From: DAIDKA01 sp035487155
GTDB lineage: Bacteria > Pseudomonadota > Gammaproteobacteria > Steroidobacterales > Steroidobacteraceae
Reading direction: 5' to 3'
Assembly (NCBI GenBank): GCA_035487155.1
Contig: DATHMK010000090.1
Location: 74,846-138,845 of the forward strand
DNA: 64,000 nucleotides
Made by a program: the position numbers and the translations under genes. Below are positions 18,004-28,000 of the stretch, piece after piece (positions within the stretch are counted from its first letter, which is position 1; each line of letters opens with the position of its first letter). Below the pieces are notes generated by a model. It saw only the letters and a list, made by a program, of their open reading frames with translations, made no database searches and was not told where the DNA came from.

Positions 18004-18068
18004 GTGCACACCCAGTGCACCAATTGTCGGGCGCGCGAGATTGCTAAGGGAAGGGGTGGACAGTCCAC
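18004..18068 (+). promoter_or_regulatory. Leader of the VPxPA-CTERM gene: GTGCAC repeat and GTGGAC/GTCCAC hairpin
   Basis: The 240-base gap before the VPxPA-CTERM gene contains GTGCAC twice (18004-18009, 18015-18020; each palindromic, centre-to-centre 11 bases, one helical turn) and a perfect inverted repeat GTGGAC-A-GTCCAC (18056-18068) 35 bases before the ATG. The spacing of the first pair suits a dimeric regulator. I saw no sigma-54 TGGCAC-N5-TTGC element of the kind used by PrsR-controlled PEP-CTERM genes. Confidence 0.35.
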
Positions 18069-18103
18069 TTCTCACATCAAAAAGTACTTCTGGAGTCACT
18101 ACG

Positions 18104-18931
18104 ATGAAAAACTTCGTGCGCCTTGCCATCGCCGCAGCCGTTGCCGCTGGCGCCACCTCCGGTGCCATGGCTCAGGCACTGCCAAGCAGCGGTGCGTCCG
18201 ACCTGTGGGTATTCGTGACTGATCCGGGCGCGTCGGATACCTTCGCCTGGGATACGGGCATCAGCCTCAGCAGCGTGGAGCCGAGCACTCTCAGCACCAC
18301 CGCCAAGGCCACCACCAACAGTGATCCGGTCAACATCGACGTCACCTCCAGTGCGTTGGCCACCTTCATTTCCGGCAGCGCCGATCAGAGCGCGCTGCAA
18401 TGGGCGGTCGAGGGTGTCCAATACACGGGTACACCCTCAGGCGCCAAGACACCGGGTGCCTTCATCGGCGTGGCGAGCACCAACGCAGCCACCAGTTCCA
18501 TCACCACGCTGAAGCAGAGCAACCTCGGCACCTGGGGCCAGGACTTCAACGGGGATCTCACCTACCTGACGACGGTGGTGGCCGGCGGCTACACCGCGGG
18601 CGGTACAACTTACGCCTTGGCGGCTGCCAGTGCCTCCCCGAATGTCTGGGGCGCCGGGGCCGGCGCCGTCGGTGGCAGCACCAACTTGTATGGCCAGGGT
18701 CCCAGCCAGGCCGGCACTGGCATCGGCGCCAGCGAGAGCCTGTACCTGCTCACTGGCAGCAACAGCCTGATCAACGCAGTGGAGAGCTACACCCTGGGCG
18801 CAAGCGACCTCACGCTGTCGGCCAATGGCACCCTGGCCACCGCTTCGCCTGTGCCAATTCCGGCCGCCGTGTGGCTCTTCGGCAGCGGCCTTCTCGGTCT
18901 GATTGGCGTCGGCCGTCGCCGCGCCGCCTGA
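18104..18931 (+). CDS. VPxPA/PEP-CTERM-type exported surface protein
   Basis: 275 residues; ATG 18104 has TCTGGAG upstream and opens a signal peptide (MKNFVRLAIAAAVAAGATSGAMA). The mature chain is Ser/Thr/Gly/Ala-rich and low in charge. The C-terminus VPIPAAVWLFGSGLLGLIG followed by VGRRRAA is a textbook VPxPA variant of the PEP-CTERM tail: motif, membrane helix, basic end. Such tails are processed by exosortases and usually go to the surface or the extracellular matrix. The exosortase at 45084 is of a different, small type and its own neighbour carries a different tail, so the cognate enzyme is probably elsewhere. Co-transcription with the next gene (41-base gap, no terminator) is likely. 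Confidence 0.85.
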   Translation: MKNFVRLAIAAAVAAGATSGAMAQALPSSGASDLWVFVTDPGASDTFAWDTGISLSSVEPSTLSTTAKATTNSDPVNIDVTSSALATFISGSADQSALQWAVEGVQYTGTPSGAKTPGAFIGVASTNAATSSITTLKQSNLGTWGQDFNGDLTYLTTVVAGGYTAGGTTYALAAASASPNVWGAGAGAVGGSTNLYGQGPSQAGTGIGASESLYLLTGSNSLINAVESYTLGASDLTLSANGTLATASPVPIPAAVWLFGSGLLGLIGVGRRRAA

Positions 18932-18972
18932 TCGAATCCTCTACTGAACCCATTTCTCTAAGGAAATAAATC

Positions 18973-20379
18973 ATGAAGAAGTATTCCCTGGTTGCCGCCG
19001 CCGTGGCGGCTGCCGTCTCCGCCGGCGCGTTTGCCGCCTCTCCGCCCCCCCTGACCGGCACGCCCTCGGCTTCCAACCCGACCGTGTCGCTGATCATTGC
19101 GGGCTCCTCCGCCGCCCAGAGTGCAGTCGTCAAGGCCGTGCAGGGCGCTGTCTGCGGCGGTGCCGCCAATGCCCTGACCATCACTTCCACCGGCAATGGT
19201 AACTTTCAGTCCGTGTCCTGCTTCAGCAACGTTGCCATTACCACCAACGGCGGCACGATTCCTGCCAACACTCTGATCACCGTGTACTACCGCTCCGAGG
19301 GTGGTTCGGTGGTGGGCGCGCTGCCCCTCGTCACGGGCTACCAGCCGTTCCGCCTGAACCTGTCAGATAGCAGCTGCACGGCGGGGGCGGGAGCCACAAC
19401 CGGCTCATGCGCCATCACCGGTTCGTCCGCTTCCAATGGCACGAATGATTCTTTCAGCGGCGCCGTTACTCACGGCACCGTACAGCTGGGTGTCACGGAT
19501 GTCGAACCGGCCCAGCTGACGAACGCCGATTTTCCGTCGAACTACTCCCCGTCTGTGTGGGGAATCACCGCCGCCGGCGGCCAGGCCGCCGTACAGACTG
19601 CGCTGGGCAAGCTGAATACCTCGCCGTTGCTGCAGCAGGTGTTCGGTATCGCCGTAAATGCCACCGGCCTGACACTCAATTCGGCTGCTGGTGGCAAGAT
19701 CAACCTGTCCAACGCGTCTGTCGCCAACATTCTCAATGGCACGGACACCGACTGGTCCAATGTCGTGGACGCTGTGACCGGCGCCGCGGTGTCCTCGACA
19801 TCCGCCGCCATCTCAGTGATCAATCGTGAGCCCGGCTCTGGCACGCGCACGTCTACCAATATCTACTTCTTCGGCTACCAGTGCGGCACTCCGAGCTCCA
19901 TCGCCGCAGGCTCCGGGGCGCTGAATTTCTCCACGGGCGATGACCTGAGCGCGGCGAGCAAAGTCAACGGTTCCATCACCTATGCCAGCATCGACAAGGT
20001 GCAGCCGGGCAACTCCTCGGGCCTGACGCTGGTGAGTCTCAACGGTGTGACGCCCTCCACCCTGGCCGCTGCCCTGGGCCAGTACAACTTCTGGTACGAG
20101 GCCACCTTCGTGCCAAACCCGGGAGTGTCCTCAAGCTCTCAGACGGGTATCCTGTCGCAGTTCTTGCAGAACGCCGTTCCGCTGCTTGCCAATGCACCGC
20201 AGCAAGCTGATGTCAATGTCATCCCGGGTGCCGGTTCGGATATCAATGGCAACGGCAATGCCTCGGGGCTGCCGCTCAGCAACGCGGCTTTCACGGCGGG
20301 TACCGGATCTTCCGAGATCTACATCAACCCGTACACCCGCGCGGGCAATAGCTGCAACGCACCAGCCGCGACACTGTAA
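18973..20379 (+). CDS. Exported PstS-like (phosphate-binding-protein-fold) protein
   Basis: 468 residues with signal peptide MKKYSLVAAAVAAAVSAGAFA and ribosome site AAGGAA. VSLIIAGSSAAQSAV opens the fold, and INREPGSGTRTS matches the REPGSGTR motif of PstS/PBP-like substrate-binding proteins. Five or more Cys (AVCGG, SSCTAG, YQCGT, NSCNA) suggest disulfides. No lipobox and no permease genes nearby, so it is probably not an ABC uptake component; PstS-like proteins of this sort are also found as extracellular matrix or ligand-binding proteins beside secretion loci. It is followed by a strong terminator, ending the transcript begun before 18104. Confidence 0.72.
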   Translation: MKKYSLVAAAVAAAVSAGAFAASPPPLTGTPSASNPTVSLIIAGSSAAQSAVVKAVQGAVCGGAANALTITSTGNGNFQSVSCFSNVAITTNGGTIPANTLITVYYRSEGGSVVGALPLVTGYQPFRLNLSDSSCTAGAGATTGSCAITGSSASNGTNDSFSGAVTHGTVQLGVTDVEPAQLTNADFPSNYSPSVWGITAAGGQAAVQTALGKLNTSPLLQQVFGIAVNATGLTLNSAAGGKINLSNASVANILNGTDTDWSNVVDAVTGAAVSSTSAAISVINREPGSGTRTSTNIYFFGYQCGTPSSIAAGSGALNFSTGDDLSAASKVNGSITYASIDKVQPGNSSGLTLVSLNGVTPSTLAAALGQYNFWYEATFVPNPGVSSSSQTGILSQFLQNAVPLLANAPQQADVNVIPGAGSDINGNGNASGLPLSNAAFTAGTGSSEIYINPYTRAGNSCNAPAATL

Positions 20380-20430
20380 GCGGTGAGTTGACCCTTACCT
20401 AAATCGTAACGATCGGTCTGTACCTTATCT

Positions 20431-20460
20431 CCGGCCCCTCGCAAGGGGGGCCGGATTTTT
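20431..20460 (+). terminator. Rho-independent terminator
   Basis: CCGGCCCCTC, loop GCAA, then GGGGGGCCGG and ATTTTT. The stem is GC-rich and the T-run follows directly, 51 bases after the stop of the PstS-like gene and 20 bases before the tpsB start. Confidence 0.85.
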
Positions 20461-20480
20461 CGTTTTGATACGGTTCAAAT

Positions 20481-22079
20481 GTGAAAGCACTGTTCCTGGT
20501 CAGCGCGCTGCTCATGGTGCAAGTCAATCCGTTGCTGGCCGCCGATGCTCCAGCGCCGGCGGCCAAGTTCGACGTGCACGAATACCGTGTGCTGGGCAAC
20601 ACGGTACTGGAAAACCGCCAGATAGAGGGCGTGCTGTACCCGTTGCTCGGGGATGGCAAGACCATGACGGATGTCGAGGCCGCGCGCACCGCGCTGGAGA
20701 ATGCCTACCATGCGCTGGGGTATGCCACGGTGTTCGTGGATATACCGCCGCAGCAGGTCACCGACGCCGTCGTGCGGCTGAAGGTGACAGAGGGGCGCAT
20801 TCACGCGCGTTCCATCAGCGGTGCGAGATATTTCTCGGAAGGCAAGATTCTGGAAGCCCTGCCGGAGACCAACCCCGGTACGGTGCCGCGCATGCCGGAA
20901 CTGCAACAGGAACTGACTGTGCTCAACCAGCAGACTGCGGACCGCTCCGTGGTGCCGGTGCTGAAGGCGGGCGCCGAACCGGGCACTATGGATCTCGCCT
21001 TGAACGTCGACGACCATCTGCCGTTGCATGGCAGCATGGATTTGAACAACCAGTACACCCAGGACACCCGCCCGCTGCGGACCACCGTGAGCCTGGCGTA
21101 CACCGATCTGTTCGCAGCGCTGGACAGCATTGCGGCGCAGTTCAACACGTCGCCCCAGGATTTGAGCGAGGTGCAGGTCCTGAACGTCAGCTACGGCTTT
21201 CGGCCGTTGGGGCCGGGTATCCGTCCCTCCCTGAGTTTCACCGACTCTTCGAGCAATGTGGCCACCGTGGGCACACTGGGCGTGCTCGGTGATGGCCAGG
21301 TATATGGCGGGAGACTGCTGTTTCCCGTGATCATGCTGCCGGGCAACGTCCAGAGTCTCACCCTCGGGCTGGACTACAAGCACTTCCACAACACCATCAA
21401 CCTGGCGGCGCAGGGTGACTCCGGCGGTGCGCTGAGCGATATCATGCCCGTCGCCTATGCCAATCTCAGCCTGGCGTATGCTGGCCTGTGGCAGTGGATC
21501 GGGCGCGACGGACGGGTGGCGCGATCACTGCAGTTCGATCTAAGCGCCAATGGCGGACCGCGCGGCATCACCAACGAATCCCAGGATTTCGACAACAGCC
21601 GGTTCGAGGCACGCGGCAACTACAGCTATGCGCGTGGCGATCTGCAGTTCACCACCGTGCTGCCAGGCAGCCTGCAATTGGCGCTGCGAGTCATGGGGCA
21701 GGCGGCGCAGGAGCCGCTGCTGGTGTATGAGCAACTGGCGCTGAGCGGTGCCGACGGCGTGCGCGGCTACCTGGAGGCCGAAGTGCTCAGCGACGACGGC
21801 CTCAAGGAGTCGGTGCAGCTCACCTCGCCCGATCTGAGCCGGCACAAATTCCTGATCGGCGACGCTTTTGCCTTTTTCGACAACGCGCACGCGCACTATC
21901 TGGCGCCTCTGGCCGGGCAGCCCGCTGATACCGATCTGCGCAGCGCGGGGGCGGGCTTCGACTTGCTTCCGGGGCATGCCGTCACGGGCACACTGACCTG
22001 GGCCTACACCCTGTTGCCCGGGCCGATCACCCGCGCGCACGACTCGCGGGTCCTGTTCGACGTCAAGGGCGCATTCTAG
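20481..22079 (+). CDS. TpsB-type outer-membrane transporter (ShlB/FhaC/HecB family)
   Basis: 532 residues from GTG 20481; there is no clear ribosome site between the terminator and the start. After a signal peptide (ALFLVSALLMVQVNPLLA) come two POTRA domains: VHEYRVLGNTVLENRQIEGVL and RLKVTEGRIHARSISGARYF. A 16-strand-type barrel follows with GADGVRGYLEAE, the conserved VRGY motif of loop L6, and the chain ends in Phe (FDVKGAF) as expected for Bam-dependent insertion. It should export the giant TpsA encoded two bases downstream. First gene of a four-gene unit to 36858. Confidence 0.92.
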   Translation: MKALFLVSALLMVQVNPLLAADAPAPAAKFDVHEYRVLGNTVLENRQIEGVLYPLLGDGKTMTDVEAARTALENAYHALGYATVFVDIPPQQVTDAVVRLKVTEGRIHARSISGARYFSEGKILEALPETNPGTVPRMPELQQELTVLNQQTADRSVVPVLKAGAEPGTMDLALNVDDHLPLHGSMDLNNQYTQDTRPLRTTVSLAYTDLFAALDSIAAQFNTSPQDLSEVQVLNVSYGFRPLGPGIRPSLSFTDSSSNVATVGTLGVLGDGQVYGGRLLFPVIMLPGNVQSLTLGLDYKHFHNTINLAAQGDSGGALSDIMPVAYANLSLAYAGLWQWIGRDGRVARSLQFDLSANGGPRGITNESQDFDNSRFEARGNYSYARGDLQFTTVLPGSLQLALRVMGQAAQEPLLVYEQLALSGADGVRGYLEAEVLSDDGLKESVQLTSPDLSRHKFLIGDAFAFFDNAHAHYLAPLAGQPADTDLRSAGAGFDLLPGHAVTGTLTWAYTLLPGPITRAHDSRVLFDVKGAF

Positions 22080-22081
22080 CC

Positions 22082-25000
22082 ATGAAAATCAGGCAGCCGC
22101 GCCAGTCCAAGGTTTCCCGCTACGCCATAGCGCAGGCGGTGAGTGCAGCGCTGGCCTACGGTCACGTCGGCATGGCGGCGCCGCCACCGGTGCTGCCCGT
22201 GCCGTGTTTCGCAGGTACCTGCGCGCCAGGCACGACCCCGGGCTTCAGCACCAAGCTGCCCAGCGGGACGCTGGCGGGTCCCGGCGGTTTCGTGACCAAT
22301 GGAAGTGCCTATGCGACTGCGAGCGGCAACACCTTGACGGTCACGCAGACCTCCAGCAATGCCATCCTCAACTGGGCCTCCTTCAACATCGGCGCCGGCG
22401 CACTCGTGCAGTTCGTTCAGCCGTCCAATACGGCGGTCGCGCTGAACAAGATCTACCAAAACAGCCCCTCCAGCATCTTCGGCACCTTGAATGCCAACGG
22501 CCAGGTGTGGCTGATCAATCCGAACGGCTTTGTGTTCGGCTCTTCGGCGACGGTGAACGTAGGCGGCCTGATGGCCTCGTCGCTCGGGCTGTACGGCGGC
22601 GATGCGCAATTCACCAGTGGTAGCTTGGCCTCAAACACCGGACCGGCATTGCAGTCGGACGGGCGCACTTATGTCACCGATACCGCCGGTACGCCGGTGC
22701 TGGGCCCGGATGGCATGCCGGAGCAGGTGCAGGTCGAGGTGCAGCCGGGCGCGGCGCTGACGGCCGGCGATGCAGGTCGGATCATGCTGGCCGGACAGGT
22801 GGTCAGCAACGGCGGCGTCGTGTCGGCGCCGGACGGTCAGGTCCTGCTGGCGGCCGGGCAGACCATCTACCTGCAGTCGAGCAGCGACCCGTCGCTGCGC
22901 GGTCTGCTGGTGGAAGTGAGCAATACGACCCCGACCGGCGTCGCAGCGACGGTACCGCCGAGTCCGCCGGCCGATGTGCCCGTTGGCACGGTCGCCAATC
23001 TTGGCGGCGGCGTGCTGTCGGCGCCGCGCGGGAACATTTCCCTGATCGGTCTGGCGGTGAACCAGTCGGGACGCATTTCCGCGACCACATCCGTCTCTGA
23101 AGACGGTTCGGTGCTCCTGCAGGCTGCGCAGGGTTCGATCACCGGCAGCAGCAACAGCGCCCAGCTCATCACGACCCAGGGCGGCACGCTGACCATCGGC
23201 GCCACCAGCGACATTGAGGTACTGCCCGAGCTCAGCGACACCGCCACTACCGCGGCCGTGGCGCAGCCGCAAATGGCCTCGAGTGTGCAGCTCACCGGCC
23301 AGGCCGTGTACCTGGACGGCGGCACCATCGATGCGCCGGGCGGCAACCTCAGCGTGCTGGCGGCCGCCGATCCCAGCCTCGGACTGCAAACCGAGGGCAA
23401 TGCTGCGGCCCAGATTCGAGTGGGCGCGGGCGTAAACATCAATCTCGCCGGCACCACGGCCAACCTGCCGATGTCGTCCAACCTGCAGGCCGTGCAGCTG
23501 TTCAGCAATGAGCTGGAGAACGATCCGCAACAGCGCGACGGCGCGCTGCATGGCCTCACGGTCGACTTGGACCTCCAGGATGGCCGGCCGCCCCTCATCA
23601 GTGAGTCTTCGTGGCTATCCATCCTGCAGGGCGTGCAGGAGGACGTTGCCCAGCGCACTGCGGCGGGTGGTTCGGCCTCCTTCCAGTCCGAAGGCGACAT
23701 CGTCATTGCCCAGGGTTCCACCATCAATGTATCCGGCGGCCTGTGGAACTATGCCCCGGGCGCCGTGCAGACCTCGCAGCTGATGGGTGCCGACGGCCAG
23801 GCCTACAACATCGAGACCGCAAACCCTTCTCTGACCTACACCGGAGTCTTGAATCCGACGTATACGCAGAGCTGGTCCGGCTTTGGCGTGCAGACCACGG
23901 GTACCACGCCCGGGATGGGAGGCCAGATCCAATCCGGCTATACCCAAGGCTTTTCCGCCGGCACGGTGAGCCTGGCGGCGCCGGCCATGGTGATGCAGGG
24001 CACGCTGATCGGCACGGCAGTCAACGGCGCCTTCCAGCGTAACGGCGCCAGCATCCCAGCCGACAGCCTGGCGGCCGTGGTCGCCAATGGCGGCACCATC
24101 CCGTCCTCCGGTGCAGTGGCTATGGCCAGCGGGGGGACGCTGGTAATCGGCGATCCAGTCGGGCCTGCGGGACAGGTCGCGCAGGGCAACCTGCCACAGT
24201 TTTTTGCTCCCGCGGTGACCTTCACCTCGCATCCGGCGGCCGTGAGCATCAGCGATGGCGCCGCTTTGCCGCCCCAACCCCTGCAGCTGTCGCCTGATTA
24301 CCTGGTGAACGGCTTCCAGAACACCGAGATATTCAGCGATTCCACTGTGACCGTGCCCTCAGGCCTGCCCATGAACCTGGGCGCCGGCGGCTCGCTGCTG
24401 GTCGTAGCACCCAATATCTCAATCGGTTCCAGCATCGAGGCGCCGGGCGGCGCGATCAACCTGGAGTCGGTGGAGACCGTACGCTCCTCGGCCATTGCGC
24501 TGCGTCCTGGCATCAACGTGGCGGATAACGTCACGCTCGATGTCAGTGGGCTGTGGACCAACGACACCGACCTGGCCAGCACCAATCCACAGGGTGCGAC
24601 TCTGCAGGACGGCGGCAGCATCACTCTGTCCTTAGCCCTCAATCCCAACTGGCTACCCACGGGCATCTGGCCCTCCGCCACCGAGGCGTCGACACTGAGT
24701 GGTTATTCCTCGTTCAGTCCAACAGGCGAACTGTCCCTGGGCAGCGGCGTCAACCTATTGGCCGACGGCGGCGCCTGGTTGAAGTCCAGCAACACCCTGG
24801 TGGGAGGCAGCGGCGGCAGCATCAATGTCGGCGCCAGCTCGTACGGGGCCGGCCTGCAGGTCGGGGCAGGTACCAACATCCAGGCATTTGGCGTCCAGGG
24901 CGCGGCGGGCGGCAGCTTCGCGCTGCAGGCGCCGCGCATCCTGGTGCAGGACGGGTCCAGCTGGTCGGGCGCGCAGAGCCTCGACGACAGCCTCGCCCCA

Positions 25001-28000
25001 GGCGGATTCTTCGGGGTGGGTTCGGCGCTGTTCTCCAAGGACGGCTTCTCGCAACTCAGTCTTACCGCAACCGGTCTGGCGGCACCGGATTCCGACAGCA
25101 ACGACGTACTCACCGTCGCTGCCGGCACCAGCATCGATGCCGTCGCACAAACTCTGCAGCTCACCGGCACCTTCGTGGGCCGGCCCTCGGGCGGCGAAGT
25201 GCTGGGTTTTTCCCAACCGCAGCTGCTGCCCGCGGCCAGCCAAACGCCCTCATCGCTGAACTTTCAGTCGCAGCTTACGAACTCCTACTTCGGCAACCAG
25301 CTCATCATGGGCAGTGTAGACGTTCAGCCGGGCGCCCTCATACAGGTGGGGCCGGGGGCCTCCGGATCCATCGCGCTGGCCAGCCAGGGCAGCATTCTGG
25401 AGAGCGGTATCCTGCGCGCCCCCGGTGGCAGCATCTCGGCCCACATCACCGTGCCCACCACGCCGGATGATCCGGGCTACGTGCCGGGACAGGACATCGA
25501 GGTCGGCGCCACTGCCGTCCTCGACGTCAGCGGTATTCTCGTGCCCACGCTCAATTCGCTGAACCTGCCGCTCGGCACCGTGTTGCCCGGTGGCAGCATC
25601 ACACTCACGGCCGACCGCGGCGGGATCGTCGCAGACAACGGCTCTATGATCGACATCGCGGGCGCGTCGGCCGCAGTGGACGTCCAAAATACCTCCGGCG
25701 GCAGCTACGTCCACACCCAGGTGGGCAGCGCCGGCGGTGCGCTGACGCTGGTGTCATCCGAATCGGTGTCGCTGCTGGGCACGCTCTCGGCCGCCGGCGG
25801 CCAAGGTGCACCGGCCCAGGGGACCATCGAAGGCGGTTCGCTTGACCTGCAGTTGCGCGCGCCTCTGGCCGCGGCCTCCGGTAACACCTCGCCCACCCTG
25901 TTCGAAGGTCCCTACAGTATCCAGCTGGTGCAGTCGATCGATGCCACAGTGCAGCCGGGTTTCTCCGGCACTGCAGTACTGGGTATCGACCAGCTGGAAC
26001 AGTCCGGCATCGACTCCCTGACCCTCAGTGCCGGAAGCGCTCCAATCGATGCCGCAGGTGATATGGCCAGAGGCAGCATCATGTTCACCAGTGGGGGCTC
26101 TCCCACCCTGTCGATGGGCCGGCAGATTACGTTGGATGCGCCGGTCATCTCGCTCTTCAACAGCACTCAGGCCACGATAACCGCCCCATATGTGGCACTT
26201 ACGGACAGCCAGCAGATACCGGCCGCGGAGGCGGCTTCGGTCACCGGCGCAAGCGCCGGCTCCGGCGCCCTGACCATCAATGCCCAGGAAATCGGCTTGT
26301 CCGGCTACAACTGGATACAGAGCGCAGGCACTGTCACGCTCAACGCCATCAATGACGTACAGTTGCTGCCCGTCAATGCCACCCAGGCCAGTGGCACGCT
26401 GTATGCCGGCGGCAACCTGAACATCACCGCCGCGCGGGTCTTTCCTGCGACCCTGGCGAACTACACCCTCAATGCCAGCGGCGACGTCAGCATTGCACGC
26501 ACGGCCGGCACGCAGGGCACTCCCGCCACACCTTTGTCAGTGGGCGGCACCCTCAACATCAATGCCAACGATATCGATGACAATGGCGTGGTGTTGGCGC
26601 CATTCGGCGCCATCAGCCTGAGTGGCACCAATCAGCTGACCCTCGGGGCGAACAGCTATACCTCGGTCAGCGCCGGTGGCAGCGTGCTGCCCTTCGGTCA
26701 GACCACCTACGGCGGCCAGGAGTGGGTGTACAGCGCGGGCAACGATACCGCCCCGGTCAGCAGCATTGGGTCGCTGACCACCACGTTGGCCAACGGTGCC
26801 GGCAGCGGCTCGCGCACGGTGACTCTGAGCGCGCAGAGCGTGCAGTTGCAGGACGGCGCCACTGTGGACGTGAGCGGCGGCGGTGACATCAGCGCCTATG
26901 AGTGGGTACCGGGCCTGGGTGGCTCGACCGATGCGCTGGGCCCGGCACAGGCAGCAGCCAGCGGGCTGTACGCCATCCTGCCGTCCGCAGGTCCGTACGC
27001 GGCGTACGATCTTCAGCAATTCACCGGCTCCAATACCGCAATTGGCCAGAGCGTGTACCTGAGCAGCGTGCCGGGGCTGGCGGCCGGTTTCTACGCGCTG
27101 CTACCGGCGCGCTATGCATTGCTGCCCGGGGCGTATCTGATTCAGGCCGAGCCCTCGTACAGCGGCACGGCGCCGGGTCAGCTGGGTCTTCTGGCCGACG
27201 GCACCACCGTCGTCGGCGGTTACTATTCCTTTGGCAACGGCAATGCCGGACTGACGGGCGTGGCAGGCGCCGCGGGCCTGCGTACCGGTTCCGGCTATAC
27301 CGGCTTTGCCGTGTATCCGGGAAGCTATGGTCAGCAACTGGCGCAATACACCATCACCACCGGCACGCAGTACTTTGGGCCGGCGGCAAGCAGCGCGCCG
27401 GCCGGAACCGCGCCCCCGACACTGCCAGCGGACGCCGGGACGCTGGCACTGGCGGTAGGCAGCACGCTCGACCTGGGGCAGGGTAGCCATGTCAACACGC
27501 TGGCGGGCAGCGGTGGCACCGCGGGCACGGTCGACATCTATACGGTTGCCAACAGCGCGCAAGGCAGCGCAGCGGTGCAACCTGCCGGCCTCTATCTGGG
27601 CGCCGCCGGACAGGCGCCGGCCGGCGATGTGGTCATCAACCCCGCGAGCTTGCAGGCATGGAATGCAGGCAACCTGCTGCTGGGCGGAAGCGAGCAGGGA
27701 ACGAATGAAATCAATGTCACTGCGGGCAGCGTCGAGTTCGGCGCCGGCGCCAGCCTTGCGGCTGGGCAGATCACGGCGGTGGCCAACTCCTCGATCAGCG
27801 TGGATGCCGGGGCGACCCTGACGGCCACCGGCGGCAGCGGCGTGGTGCAGTCGCAGGCCGTGACGATGACCGGTGGTTCGAATACCGCGAATGACGCCGC
27901 ATTGCTCGCGGTGTCCAACAGCACGCTGCCTGTGGCGCAGCGTAGTGGCGCGGGGGACGCGGCTGCCGCCAACATCAATGTCGCTCCCGCCACACTCAGC

